The notes under the pieces are model-generated. The model was not told where the DNA came from. It saw nothing but the letters and a program-made list of their open reading frames with translations, and searched no databases. From Liolophura sinensis (lineage: Eukaryota > Mollusca > Polyplacophora > Chitonida > Chitonidae): 64,000 nucleotides of DNA. Both the position numbers and the translations under genes were made by a program. The stretch is taken from NCBI RefSeq assembly GCF_032854445.1, contig NC_088296.1, positions 15,012,623-15,076,622 of the forward strand, read 5' to 3'. Numbering within the stretch: the stretch's first letter is position 1; each line of letters opens with the position of its first letter. This document shows, in pieces, positions 46,820 through 59,778 of the stretch.

Positions 46820-48060
46820 TGTGAGTCAGGAACAGGGTTCAAATTATAGTCGATCACATGCCAGTTAACTGATGTCGCTTTCCGTTACGATATACTGTAC
46901 TCCACCCATTATCCGGCATGCCCTCGTTTTTTCATTATCATGACATAACCCAGGGCAATGAATTCATGGTGTGGAAAAGAAGCTTATGAGAGTTTAACTT
47001 TATAAATTTAAAATGTATATCAACTGCATTTTCCTTGCACTGATATGGGCGTTCAGCTTGTCGTGTTACATGTCACTAACTAACAGCAATTTTGATAACC
47101 AGGACATATATTACTGATTTTTCAGAGATTTGAATATAGGCGACAGGTTCAGAAAGAAACAGGGGAGGGTAGCACTGGTGTTGGCAAAACGTGGTCATCT
47201 CCCTTGAGCCAAGAGGTTTGTCGGTAATTTCTGTTTGCCGACAGCTGAAAATTATTTACTTATTTATTTATTTGTTTATTAATTTACTTGATATGTTTTA
47301 CGCCGCACTCAAGGCCAGCATTGTGGTGGTGAAACCGAGCAGAAACCCACTACCATTCGTAGGTTAGTTGGCAAGTATGGAATAACAAGAAAAAAAGCTA
47401 TGTATATTTTACATCAAACTATACGTCTTTCTCCCATGCTATACATACCCTAAATTTTCCAACAAATTTATCCGTTTTTCAGATACATTTTCAATAAATA
47501 ATTCATGACAGTAAAAAATCCATCAGTCTCTTTTCACAAATTAATCGATAAATCAACGTTTGCTGTAACAAAACAGAAATATAAGTAAAAATAAGAAAAA
47601 AGAATATATCTCATCTAATAGATCAATGGCATCGCTTGTTACCCACAGCCTGCGTGCAGGTCATACACAGCAGGGGAAAGAACCCAGGCAAATGGTTCAG
47701 GAGCTGACATATCAATCGCTAGATAACGTAGCTTATCCACCCTCATGTTTATCTAACACATGTCTCTGTAAAAGTCGTCTCGGAAGTCCGTCTCGCGGCG
47801 TGTGACCGACAGCTAACAACCAGTTCACTATACATACTTTTTTATGTTAGCGTTGAATATAACGTAGCGGGGAATGACCATCGTGATTTTCACACACAAT
47901 AATTGGAAAAAAAGACATAATTTACTCTGGACAACTTTTACTTTTGATGTCAATTAAAATTTTTGTCAATACGTTGTATGCCACACCATACAAGTCTATT
48001 TATCTTGTCTGTAGCTAAAATTGGTATTCGAACCTTTATATACCTCGTATTTATGGCAAG
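46820..48060. other. Intergenic with repeat relics
   Basis: At 47040-47160 a segment resembles both 2690-2790 (gtcactaactaacagcaatt versus gtcactgactaaggacaatt) and 11650-11690 (gaatataggcgacaggtt). About 47250-47375 is a family A fragment on the - strand. No gene supported. Confidence 0.4.
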
Positions 48061-48061
48061 G

Positions 48062-48605
48062 CAGATTAGTTTATTTACATTTTTCGACTGGTGTTTTACG
48101 AAGTAAGAAAATTTCTCTTGTACGACAACGATCAGCATTATGGCTGAAGGAAACCAGGCAGAGGAAACTCACGGCCATCCGCAGGTTGCTGAAAGACCTT
48201 CCCGCCTGTTGCCGGGCCACAGATTTTAAAATGGTCCCTGCTGATGCCTCGCTTGGAGTTCAGCACTGAGAAGTTAAGAGTCAGGAAACATAACTGACTC
48301 GGTGTCAGTATAATGTGACTGGGTCGGTTCTCATGTCTGGTGTATTCGGCATTATATCTCAGTGGCGGCACCACTTTGGCGCCCTGCCACAAGATGGCAG
48401 ACAATACCTCGTCGTCATATGACTGAAAAATTGTGAAGCACGAGATTGAACCCCAAGTATAAATACATACATATATCCACTCGCGCAAACGCTCTCTTTC
48501 AAACATACACGTACAGCCGGAGAGGAAGCCAGTATGATCTGGACTTGAACTCACAGCGACCGCACAGGTGAGATGCTCCTGGGTCATTGCGCCAACCTGC
48601 AGGTC
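48062..48605 (-). mobile_element. SINE family A with another SINE nested inside
   Basis: Family A on the - strand is split at 48207/48510. The interposed 48208-48509 segment is a family B/C-type element containing actcggtgtcagtataatgt and cgtcatatgactgaaaaatt. Confidence 0.75.
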
Positions 48606-48835
48606 TAATAAGATGCATTGTCCATTTTGAATGTTTTTAACCTTTCCACACATTGACGACGTCGCGTGATGAGAACATAGAGGACAAAGAGGTGGTCTTC
48701 ACTTCCACGTAGACCCTTGTTTTGTTGATTTCTCTGATGAACCTGGTGTGGAAGATTGCACGAAATCATAAGCACCCGTGGTTAATAAAAAATACATCAC
48801 ATAAACCAAGCATTCAACGATTCAAGCAATACGCC

Positions 48836-48930
48836 GAGGGATGAATAAATAAATAAATAAATCAATAGATAAATAAATAAATAAATAAGTAAGTAAATAA
48901 ATAAATCAGTACATAAAAAATAAGAAAAAA
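48836..48930. repeat. (AAAT)n simple repeat
   Basis: Tandem aataaata motifs with interruptions. Confidence 0.85.
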
Positions 48931-49235
48931 AAATCAATTATATATTAAATGCAGGTAAACAATGGGTGAAATGACACATAATAATTCTATCCAAAGTAAA
49001 AAACGTTAATGAGGAAATCTATTGAAATAATAGTAAATGAAGTAAATATATCCACAGCGTAAACCAACATGTAAGACAAGTGCAGTAATCAGTGCGCATT
49101 GACCTTGAAAGATAGTACACAGCCGTAATCCCGAAAATGGCGTGGGTGCTGCATTGTCACCGCAAAGCCCTGGTGGTGACACTATATTATTCTACTTGCA
49201 TTCTGTATGCTTTGGGTTTTATGTCGTATGAAAGC

Positions 49236-52200
49236 AACGTAGAACGGAAGTACATTTCTAAAATATTTCGATGACCGCAGATACAATTTTTGATAATGGC
49301 GTTTTACAAGAAATATCAAAAGTATTGGAACGATTTGCGCGTAAACTGCAGATGTGAGTGCTCCTTTCATGGCTCTATTGCCAATGCACTTAAACCAAAG
49401 AACAATATCAGAGCAATTTTCACGTTACTACGTACATTCCAAGGTGCTCTGGACACCAGCATGAGCTGGACCTGAACTCACAGCGACCGTGGTCATAATG
49501 ATATAACGCGTCATAAGGGCTGTGATGGTAATGATACCATGTGTCATTATGATTGTTACCATAATGTGATATGAGGATTGTGGTGGTAAAGATATCACTA
49601 TGATTGTTACGCCGACGTGACATGATAATTTTGGTCAGAATGATATAGTGGGACAAAACTGTTGTAGTGGTAATGATATAAATGACATTATGACTGTTGT
49701 AGCATTTTGACATAGTTATTGCTGTCATAATGATATGATGTCACATAATGGTTGGGGTGATTATGAATAATTTGATATTATGATTGTTTTCATGTCGGTA
49801 TAACCTGACATAACAGTTGTGATGGGATATAATGACTGTGGCGAAGCCAAGATGACGTGAGAGTATTTGCGGGTGCCTGCCACTTATGCCAAGAGACAAA
49901 CTCAACGTTCAGGTGACTATATCACAGCTAAACAAGATTGTCTGTGTATATATATACAATACATTATAAATGCACATAGAGTATGACCCAAATCCGCGTG
50001 GGTGACATTGTTATTGAATGCAGCTGTCTGACCTAGATGTACAAACATCCTAGACATTTTATCAACTTTCCCTCCGCAATACACACTATTTAACTTAATG
50101 CTACGTTTTCTGAATGCTGTTCTAAGTAAGATTTGCTCCTCTTTTACATGCGTGGTATTAAGCTTGTGTGTTTGTTTAATTGGTGTTTTACGCTGTATTA
50201 GGTCCTCCTAGTATTAGGTCTAAAGGCTATGTATACACTGTCCCGGGGCAGGTGGGTTAACGCCATTTATGGTTGATAGTGTACAAATGCAGTGATGATA
50301 GCTGTAGGTCTCACCGGGATTTGAACTCCAATTCCAGACGCTTCCACCACAAACTATAACTATATTTGTCATGCAGGCACTAAAAACCTTCTCTCTTTGT
50401 TATAAAAATGGGCACATATTCTGATATGGAAGATATGTTTATTGCTTTATTTATGTCTTAATTTATGTATACATGTATTCTTAATTGCTCTTTTACATAG
50501 TTCTCAAGAATATTTTCTCATGTAGTAATGGTGCCTTCCTTCCCCAGCTCACCACCTACGTGCAATGTAAATGTTACATGACTTTTCCTCAGTCAGAAAA
50601 CAACGTTACCAATATAGAACACATATCCGTTGACACATCTTGGCATATTGTTCGTTTCTTTCATATAGCCTATCAAATTCACCATTAAGCCCAACCCTGG
50701 GCCTATCTGAGTAACAATACCTCTGATTTCAATTCATGCACAAGTGTGAAAAGCAAAGAAAATACCAATATAAAATATTGATTAGATGAAAGATCATTGA
50801 AACAGTTTGATTTAGTTTTTTTTCAGATTTAAAACCTAGGATTCTATGTTTGTCTGTATGGATCCAGAGGGTACCCGTGATTTTACAGCAATATTTTTGG
50901 CTTGAAATAGTTCGTTTTAAGGTCCATTTGTTGGATGCACTCATTGCTCTAAACGAAGATGCATTTGAAATGCACACCACTGTATGTGTGTCAACTGACA
51001 ATAAGCTGAAGTGGCATCACCGATCCCAATACGGTCAGAAAAGGCAAACGTAGAATATGGAGTTTTAAATGCATTTTACTAGGTACACAAACGTTCTAAA
51101 CATAAATCGAATTATTTTTTAATGGAAAATATTTGGTTTATAATTTTACATGCATTTCATACTAGCGTGTTCTTGGCCTTTAATGAACAATCATAGTTGA
51201 CGCTGTTGTTCAAGAATTTAGCCAATTAGCTTCCCTGCAAATATATACGTATGTTGCACTCAAAGAGTATTGTTTTGTTCATAATTTTAAAAAAGACAAA
51301 AAGAACAAGCACTCTGTGACCAAAGAAGATTACGATTCTCGTATGAAAGTCATGCGACAAGATGTAATGGGAAGTGATGCGTGTGAACCTGTTAGCTTTT
51401 AGTAGCTTTTTGTGCTTACAAACATGATTATCAAACAACTGGGTAATCGATGAATCTTCAGATTCATCAAGATTTATCAACGACTTACTCAATGTGACTA
51501 CTCTAGTATTTCCAGCGATTAAATTGTCACGTGTCAATGACTCAGGACAATTTTGATAGCGAGTATGATTGATTTTACTGACAGCTGGAATCAGGCGACT
51601 CTTTAAAAGATATAGACCATAGCATGGTGGTGAGTTTATTCCGGTTTTCTCCCATTATATTGCTGGCGGCGTGGTAACTTTATTATTTATTTATTTGATT
51701 TGTGTTTTACGCCATACTGAAGAATATTTCACTTATACGACGGCGGCCAGCATTATGGTGGGAGGAAACTGGGCATAGCCCCGAGGGAAACCCACTACCA
51801 TCCCCAAGTTGCTGGAAGACCTTCTCACGTACGGCCGGAGAGGAAGCCAGAATGAGCTCAGAGCGACCGCATTGGTGAGAGGCTCCTGGGTCATTACGTT
51901 GCCCTAGGCGACTAGGCTAACCAACTGGTATAAGGGAAAGATGAACGTATCTTTTGAATAATCGAATACGGGGTATAAACCAAGAATCAAAAAAATAGTT
52001 GAATATAAACAACGGTACTTAAAAAAGATAAACATGCAGTTTGAAAATATTACATGAATATTAAATCAAGTTTTTGGCGGTAGGATTTGTATCAAAATGT
52101 TCTGACTACTACAAATAGAATAGGGCTTCTTTTGTGTACTCTTTCCATCTAGATTCTCTCTTATATATTTGAAGCGACGCCCAAATGTGTAAGCTGATGC

Positions 52201-52356
52201 CAGTCTTTATTTAAACTAGTTCCAGAACTTTTCAAAACCCCCATACATACCATGGTACCGGTACATAGGACTTCCTGGAGAGACAAAAAAAAATATGTGA
52301 AAATTTATAATATGGACATAAGACGATGATATCTATAGTGTCACTGCGTGGGTTAA
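49236..52356. repeat. Segmental duplication block A, copy 2
   Basis: Direct copy of 384-4008 without the 445-bp transposon and with a small deletion at the SINE head. Its right end abuts the inverted SRCR arm at 52357. The two share TTAA at the junction. Confidence 0.9.
51690..51905 (-). mobile_element. SINE family A, empty site of the transposon
   Basis: Same SINE as 2858-3571 but uninterrupted: a single cacgt (about 51825-51830) where copy 1 has the insertion. The distal head is deleted. Confidence 0.85.
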
Positions 52357-52633
52357 AAGAGAAAGTTGTAACTCCCTCGCTTGGCGTTCAGCATAAAGGG
52401 GATAGTGCAACGACTGGTTGACTTGTATCAGTATAATGGCCCGTGCGTCTTACTTGCCTTCGGTAAGGGGAATCAGTGGAGCAGCACTAGAGAAAAGAGC
52501 GGTGGAAATTTGTCCTGCAACAAGGAGGCGCATTATATACACCCTAAGGATTCCTTCGCCGTCATATGACTGAAAAATTGCTAAGCACGACGTTAAACTC
52601 CAAACATTCACTCACTCACTCACTCACTCACTC
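52357..52633 (+). mobile_element. SINE family B, head cut off by the duplication junction
   Basis: Body and (ACTC)n tail of the same SINE as 39324-39593. The head is missing because the junction lies at 52357. Confidence 0.8.
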
Positions 52634-53027
52634 ATGTGTAAGTAACCTTTTGTTTCTTTGTGTAACCAGTACATATGTGTATTTGACTCCCATATCCCAT
52701 ATATACTGTTGCCATCCCCGCTTACAAGCATGAGCTAATGGTGGGTCTCCGTGTCAGCGGGTCACAGCGGTCTTTCAGCAGCGCGATTGCTGTAAATTCA
52801 TGTTCACCTGTTCATTTTTTCTGTATTAAAGGAAAAAGGCCACCAAATCACGTTAATGGTTAATACTTCCAGAGCAGCAAAAGCTATATCATGGTGTTAG
52901 TATCGTTACTTGTGAGTTTTGTATCCCAGTATTTAGCAGTTTTGATGATATTGAAGCTTGAAAAAGCGAACAAAAATAAATCTAACAATAATACCCTGCA
53001 AGGAAGGCTTTGGCGCTTGATAAATAA

Positions 53028-53030
<3 letters not shown>

Positions 53031-53060
<30 letters not shown>

Positions 53061-53103
53061 TGTATGTATGTATGTATGTATGTATGTATGTATGGATGGA
53101 TGG

Positions 53104-53140
<37 letters not shown>

Positions 53141-53418
53141 CGTGTGTGTGCGTGTGCGTGTGCGTGCGTGCGTATGTATGTATGTGTGTGCGTGTGTGCG
53201 TGTGTGTGTGTGTGTATGTATGTATGTTTGTATGTATGTATGTATGTATGTATGTATGTATGTATGTATGTATGTATGTATGTATGTATGTATGTATGTA
53301 TGTATGTATGTATGTATGTATGTATGTATGTATGTATGTATGTATGTATGTATGTATGTATGTATGTATGTATGTATGTATGTATGTATTTATGTATGTA
53401 TTTATGTATGTGTGCATG
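53031..53418. repeat. (GTAT)n microsatellite with (TG)n core
   Basis: Almost 400 bp of GTAT/TGCG/TG repeats. Not present at the matching place in arm 1 (about 38930), so it expanded or was inserted after the duplication. Confidence 0.95.
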
Positions 53419-53809
53419 TTGAGGTTTAACATCGAACTTAACAATTTTTCAGTCATATAACTGTCATATGAGTCATTATGTGTGTATATATGCATTGTAT
53501 CTTCTGGTGAGAGGGAGAGTTTGTGCGGCCAAAGTGCCAGCCCCACCCACTGATGTTAAACTGACATCAGGCCGATAAGCCATGTTTCCTTGCACAGACG
53601 ACTCAGTGCTGAGCGCCAAGCAAGGCATTAGCAAAAACCATTTTTAAAGCCTTTGGTATGACCCGACCCGGGTGATAAATAAATAAATCGGTATGATTTA
53701 ATACCAACTCAAGTGGAAATCTGGTGATATGTAACAGGTCAGAGTTTAATCAAATCTGCAGATGAATTCGAAAGCCACGGTGGCTATTGACTTAAACTTT
53801 TATTTCCAG

Positions 53810-53963
53810 CGACATACCCTCTTAGACTCGTTGATGGCGAGGAGACATCATCTGCTGTTACTGGACGTTTGGAGGTGTTCTATAACGGTACATGGGGAAC
53901 CGTGTGTGATGATGGTGTGACTGATATCACTGCTTCCAGTCTTTGTCGCATTCTTGGACACAG
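53810..53963 (+). pseudogene. SRCR1 first-half exon copy (open)
   Basis: 154 nt, intact [20 protein letters not shown] and LCRILGHR; two substitutions from 38450-38603. Splice sites are kept. Confidence 0.85.
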
Positions 53964-53999
53964 GTATTTTTTAAACATTGGCACACTAATTTAAAGTGA

Positions 54000-55025
54000 A
54001 AGAAAACAGCATTTGACTAGAGCTGTATGCGGTTATACGGCTTCCCAGCAGTTTGTACACATGGTTTTATATGCAGATTGAGTACGGCGTAAAACACAAA
54101 TCAGATAAATAACTACATTTACCTTGTGCTTCAGATCAAATCTGTTTCACACACTCTCCACGACAGAGCATTCGAATCAATCCTTTCTATGCTCTGAAAC
54201 GAATAAACGGTAAACAAATCCGTGTAAGACAATGACCTCTCTCTTCCTTCCAAATACCTTCGGCAACAAGTAGATATTTCTCATGAGGGTGTATCTTTGT
54301 TAATTTTCACATATTTACACACTGTATCTGACGTCACGATTGCCCACAGATAAATAGTCTCCATAAGAGTAGTACTAATAGTACAGCGCCCTTGAGACGG
54401 TGAGAGCCGTATATCTGCTGCCTGTATGATGGGCTACAGACTAAACCTCTACATGTAAACCGTCTACATAAATGCTGCAGCCGACAGTGATCTATTTTCG
54501 CTGTGACTGTAGTCAAATCCATTCAGAACCATTCGGATATGAAAGAACTGGGTGGCGTAGGAACGCTTAGGTTACTTGAGCAGAGTCACTGATATATGTA
54601 AGGAATTGGGATTTCTGGCATTACTTGTATCTTTAACGTTAACTGTCATATTTGTTTAACACAGAGGGGGGGGGGAGGGGGATGGGTTGTAAAATTTACT
54701 TGTGTAATGCCTACTATTGCACTTAACTGGGCTATCAATTATCAAGTATCAAAAACTGTTGATAGACGAGTAATTAGTTGTTTTAGGTATATATTTTGAT
54801 CAGCTTCAAGAAAAATAAATCAGGCTCACACTGTAGACCAAGCCCCGGGGCCACGAAGTGATCTTATACTTAAGTGATACTCTGTCAAAAAATATTTTGG
54901 CAATCACATCAGAAATAACAATTTAAAAGTGATTAAAATTTTGCCTTGAGATCGCTTCGTGATCCAGGGGCCTGTATATCTGTAATTTGTGGTAAGGAAG
55001 ACACATCCAAGGTTCTGTTGGAATG
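54000..55025. other. Intron of the duplicate, nothing recognised
   Basis: Matches arm 1 (37410-38440). Includes a short SINE tail near 54080 and a G-run at 54664-54680. Confidence 0.35.
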
Positions 55026-55031
55026 TAGCAG

Positions 55032-55196
55032 CGGTGGCTATGCAGTTAGCAGGGCAGGCACTGGGTTGATCTGGTTGGATGATGTGGTGTGCAGGGAACG
55101 AGACTCGCATATCCCAGTGTTCTCATCCTCCTTGGGGAGAAAATAACTGTGGGCATCACGAAGACCTCGGTTTATTATGTTCAAACGATACAACAG
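55032..55196 (+). pseudogene. SRCR1 second-half exon copy, 2-nt deletion
   Basis: 165 nt versus 167 in arm 1: a tg pair is missing in the gtgtgtgc run near 55086-55092. The frame shifts after DDVVC and meets TAA at 55144-55146. Confidence 0.88.
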
Positions 55197-55919
55197 GTAA
55201 GACAAGCAGATGTTTAACTGGTAGATTTGTATTGTTCATCTCTATCATACAAAAAATCCATTTTTTATTATATATTTTAATTATTAGGAATCCAAAAAGA
55301 ACATGCTTTGGCATATACTAATACGTTGTCCTGCTCCTCCTAGGTTTAATTACGTGTAACCTCATTTCATTTATTCACATCATATGCTAATAATAACTGA
55401 TGTATGCCCCAGAATAGAGCGCTGAGATACCATTCGTCATGGGAAATGGCACAGAAACGCAATCAGTATGAAGGACGCATTGACTTTAAAGCTTCAAAAC
55501 TAGGACAGAGATACATTTCAAAAGCTATGCAATTGGCTACACGAAGTCTACCTAATCTAAATCGGCGTGCTTTGTCGCACGAGCTACATGTACATACGAG
55601 TTCGGCAATCAATCTTCAAGAATGCCATTTGATTCTTCACATTTGATTTCATGTTATCACATAACCACCGTGAATATCATGAGTCCGGTAGAAGTTGACG
55701 ATTAGTTTATAAAGGACTCTCGCGAACAGGCAGCGATTGACCACGATCAATAGATCACAACGAATCGCAGTTTGTGGTCATAGAAAGTCACAGATCGGGT
55801 GTTACTGGGCATGGAGGGAATGTTTTTCTAGCTTGAGTGAGTTATTTGCTGCAGTTGATGCTTAATGCCAAGAAAACTATTTGCAGACATGGTCGTCAGT
55901 TGTTCGCTATCAAAGGGCC

Positions 55920-56830
55920 TTGATTCGCTGATGATCCCAGAGAACCAGTACCCCAGTGGCGCTTCCGTGTTTCGGAATTGAACTCTGTGTAATTATTGTT
56001 GAAAGGTCTTTTTTTCTGCCAGTCTGTCTTTTTGGATGAAAGGGTTCATGCATGGTATTGAAATAAAGGAAAATGTCTAACCTTTGGGCATGTGCGAGTT
56101 TTAAGGTTACACATGCGCAATTCAGGCGGCTTGGTTCAAGATTTGCCTCCAAACGGAAGTGTGAAGGAGCACTGGTTGGGTAATCTTGCCATACAGACAT
56201 TTTGCTTTCTTGATGAACTCTAAATTTCTGCACTGCTAGTTTGTAACTAGTTAAAATAAATCGTATTTGTATAGAATTGTGTGTGTTTTGGATAGAACTG
56301 AAAACGTTTTGCCAGTGTTACTTCCTGTCACCCTGTAGAATACTAAGGTACATGTAACAGAATGCGATGACTTAACTACCAGTAATCACAGCTCATTAAA
56401 GGTGCTAATGCTGGGTCGATTTTTTGAGATGTTGTAGAGCAAACTGCAAGCTGCATGTGGTGGTGTGGCATTGCACCAGGCGAACTTTAGGGCATACACA
56501 TTTTTGAGGTTGAACTCTACAAATTTACTACGTGAATAGTAAGGGAAATCAATCCGCTCGTGTAACTTTAATGTCGAAAGCGGACAAATCTGGGTGAGAG
56601 GACACAAGGAGACAGGTGTCGATGAGGTTGTGTTGTTAGGCACCCTTCCCATCTGCTGGTATAGAAAGGTTTAGATTTTGACGGCCAAGCGGTCAAGATT
56701 TTATTTGCTGCTTTTTCACAGGCTGATCAAGTATGCACCAAAGCGTTTTGGCCGCTGAGTGTTTCGGAATGTGTTACAACATTAAACGATAACATTGTCG
56801 CCTATCAAAAATTGGCAACAGCTGTCTGAT
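55920..56830. mobile_element. Longer relative of the 445-bp transposon (arm 2)
   Basis: Mirror of 35540-36440. Holds aggacacaaggagacaggtg and gtatgcaccaaagcg, both found in diverged form in the 3010-3454 insertion. Confidence 0.55.
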
Positions 56831-57103
56831 GGCATACCTTAGTTGCTTAACCACAGATCTTTCGTTGAACATTACAGAGGAATGTGCAGAACATGGAACG
56901 TTTAGCTTTTCAGTCACAAACCGCGGTTCTCATGCTGCTAAAACTTCAGTTTCAGGAACGAGGTTTTCAAAAGTACAGATGTACCGTCCTGAAATGCTTA
57001 AATGTGACCCCAATCTATACATTAACGAACACTAAGGCCTTAAGCTCTGAAGGGCGTTATATTGTACTCATACAACTGCAATTAGCTAAACCTTTACTTT
57101 CAG

Positions 57104-57251
57104 AAGGAATCAGCCTCGTAGGTGGACAAAAAACAGCAACCAGTCTAAGCGGACGTTTGGAGGTTTTCTACTTCGGTGTATGGGGGACCGTTTGTGACAA
57201 CAACTCCAACAAACGCACAGCCAATACTCTTTGCCGCATTCTTGGCTACAG
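57104..57251 (+). pseudogene. SRCR2 first-half exon copy (open)
   Basis: 148 nt; [34 protein letters not shown]; splice sites kept. Confidence 0.85.
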
Positions 57252-57459
57252 GTATGCTGTGTACATGCAAGGAGCGGGGAATCTTAACTGTTAAACGATG
57301 GTTTTAAGGGTTCATTTTGAAAATGAATAAAATAGATGTTTTTGCGAGGAGAATATTCGCTATCCTGTAATTACTACGCTCCTTTACGCAGTTTTATAGA
57401 ATGTGTGTCAGATTAACTCAACCAATTTTTTCCTTCTGAATTCTGCTGGTTTGCTACAG

Positions 57460-57638
57460 CCATGGCTATCCGGTCACTCGAGCAGGATTTGGAGAAGGTA
57501 CTGGGTTTATTTTGTTGGACGATGTGGTTTGTTCGGGGAACGAAACTCGCATATCTCAGTGTTCACATGCTCCTTGGGGAAATAATAATTGTAGGCATGG
57601 CTAAGACCTTGGTTTGGTGTGCACTAACGATACAACAG
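57460..57638 (+). pseudogene. SRCR2 second-half exon copy, nonsense codon
   Basis: 179 nt. CAA of arm 1 is TAA here (57602-57604), directly after CRHG and before the last cysteine. Confidence 0.88.
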
Positions 57639-58045
57639 GTAAGCCTATAAAGTATAAACAAATGATTCAAAAGGAAGCATTGGCTATTTACAGATGTAAG
57701 CCGGCTCTTCATGATGGCCTTAAAAGCATTGAAGATTCAGAAAATGTTGACTTTTACAACACCAATGCTGTTGTAGTTTCCCGTTTTTACACTCTAAGCT
57801 GATTTAGTATGATTCCACAGTTTTTTTATACCATACCTGTGTATGTCTGTAACATTCACCTATTACCCACGGCTTTAAGGTCATAATAGGCTATTGTGTA
57901 CATAATGGCTATCTGTTATGTAATCTCCCTGTTTTATTCTCCTTTATCTACATATATATCTTACGGTGATTTAACACTTAGACCGCATTTTGTGGCTTTG
58001 TCTCTAAACCTGTACATATATATCTGTAATGTTCTCCATGAAATT

Positions 58046-58343
58046 ACGGTAGCACTGTTGGTAGAGCGTCCGTGTCGTGAGCGGTAGATCCAAGGTCAAT
58101 CCTGGGTCACACCTAAGACTTATAAAGAGGAAGTTGTAATTTCCTCGCGTAGCGTTCAACATTTAGGGAATAGTGTCAAGACTGGTTACCCGTATCAGTA
58201 AAATGGCTAGGGTGGTGTGGTTTACTTGCCTTCGGTAAGCCCTCTCAGTGAAGCAGCACTAGATAAAAGAAAAGTGGAAATCTGCCCTGTGTCAATAGTT
58301 GTAAGTGCGACGTTAAACCCCAAGCACTCACTCACTCACTCAC
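58046..58343 (+). mobile_element. SINE family B (arm 2)
   Basis: Head gtagcactgttggtagagcg, a B-box-like aaggtcaatcc, body and (ACTC)n tail. Confidence 0.8.
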
Positions 58344-58664
58344 TTACCGTGAAATGTAGTTTTCATGATAATGACAAAATAAGGTGTCAAAATATTGAGT
58401 CGTGGAGTTTTGGAGCTGCTCCACTTGTGTATTATAGTTCAAATGTCCTCCGCTAGTACACGAGGGGATATATGTTAAATACTCCACAGGAATTCTTATT
58501 ACACTGGTCAGGGGAAGCCGCCATGGCATTTGTAATAATGCTAAAATTAATCAAGCTCCTCTAAATGTTAACCTTATCGAGTGGTGGCACTATTGTGATC
58601 GTACATAGCCGCACAATCGCTTTAAGGACTGTCTGGGCACTTATCATCAGGTCCGGAATTTATA

Positions 58665-58870
58665 TATTTATTTGATTGGTGTTTTTACTCAAGAAATTTC
58701 ACTTATACGACAGTGGCCAGCATTACGGTGACAGTGTACTGCCGGAAAGGAACCCAGCGTAAGATGGACTTCCTTTCCGGCAGAACTCAAAGGAACTCAG
58801 AGCGACCGCATTGGTGAGAGGCTGCTGGGTCATCAAGTAGAGTATGATGAGGTTGCCCATGACGTAGTGA
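58665..58870 (-). mobile_element. SINE family A with internal palindrome (arm 2)
   Basis: Mirror of 33500-33710. The 14-bp palindrome arms lie at about 58739-58783. Confidence 0.75.
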
Positions 58871-59045
58871 TTGACAGACAAATATCTAGAGACAGTTACG
58901 ATAACAGTCCTGTACTCAGAGTAACTTTGCCGCACAACCACTGACCCTTCCTTGAGCAATGCACAGAGAAAGTTGCAACAGATAATCTGAACTCCTCAGT
59001 CATGCATGGCTTGCAGTTCACATGTAACTAAAACTCTAGTTGCAG

Positions 59046-59193
59046 AAAAAATCAGGCTTGCAAATGGATCAACGACAGCAACCACTCTAAGCGGACGACT
59101 GGAAGTTTCCGCCTTCGGCATATGGGGAAACCGCTTGCGACGATAAATTCTACACACTCAGTGCCAATACACTTTGCCCCATTTTCGTTACAG
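59046..59193 (+). pseudogene. SRCR3 first-half exon copy, +1/-1
   Basis: An extra a in the ggggaaa run (59125-59130) gives an early TAA. A compensating base is lost just before the donor (ttcgttacag versus ttcggttacag), so total length remains 148. Confidence 0.85.
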
Positions 59194-59520
59194 GTGTGTT
59201 GTATACATATGTATTTCAGGAATCCTGTTTAGTAAACGACGAGTTTAAGTGTTCATTGCCATTCAGGTTAACAAAAGGATTTAGGGATAAGAGCTGTAAA
59301 ACGATGGGTTTAAGTATTCTATGCTAACAATACAGAAGCAAAACAAAAGTCATTTTTGATTCCGGCATATTTTCAACCTTTATACATGTATTTTGGTTTG
59401 TGGACACCCTCACTCTTGTTGCCTAAGTACACTGTCTACGAAACTGTTTCCTCTGTAACATGCCCTAGTCTTCAGTTAGGCCTATTCATATTTGTTCCAA
59501 ATTCCGCGGGTTTGTTACAG

Positions 59521-59699
59521 CCGTGGATATCCGGTTAACAATGCTGGGTTTGGGGCGGGTACTGGGGTAATCTGGTTGGACGATGTGGCGTGCTCAGGGA
59601 ACGAGACTCGCATATCCCAGTGTTTACACCGTCCTTGGGTGGAAAACGTATGTCAGCACGATGATGATCTCGGTTTGGTCTGTTCAAACGATACTACAG
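59521..59699 (+). pseudogene. SRCR4 second-half exon copy (open)
   Basis: 179 nt; [20 protein letters not shown], four cysteines kept, NDTTG. It now follows the SRCR3 first half through the deletion. Confidence 0.85.
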
Positions 59700-59778
59700 G
59701 TAGGGCTACAGAGTTGAAACATCTGACTCAACGCTCCCTCAACGTTCCCGGTGGAGACTATAGGTTTACTCCCGGCAG

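Noticed and set aside
52891-52990. Hydrophobic N-terminus [20 protein letters not shown] as an alternative signal exon for arm 2
   Set aside because: A related frame exists in arm 1 (39065, - strand), but no phase-1 donor follows in either arm, so it cannot splice in frame to SRCR1.
52884-53546. 220- and 189-codon open frames
   Set aside because: His-Thr-Tyr and Cys-Met-Tyr-Val repeats from the GTAT/TG microsatellite.
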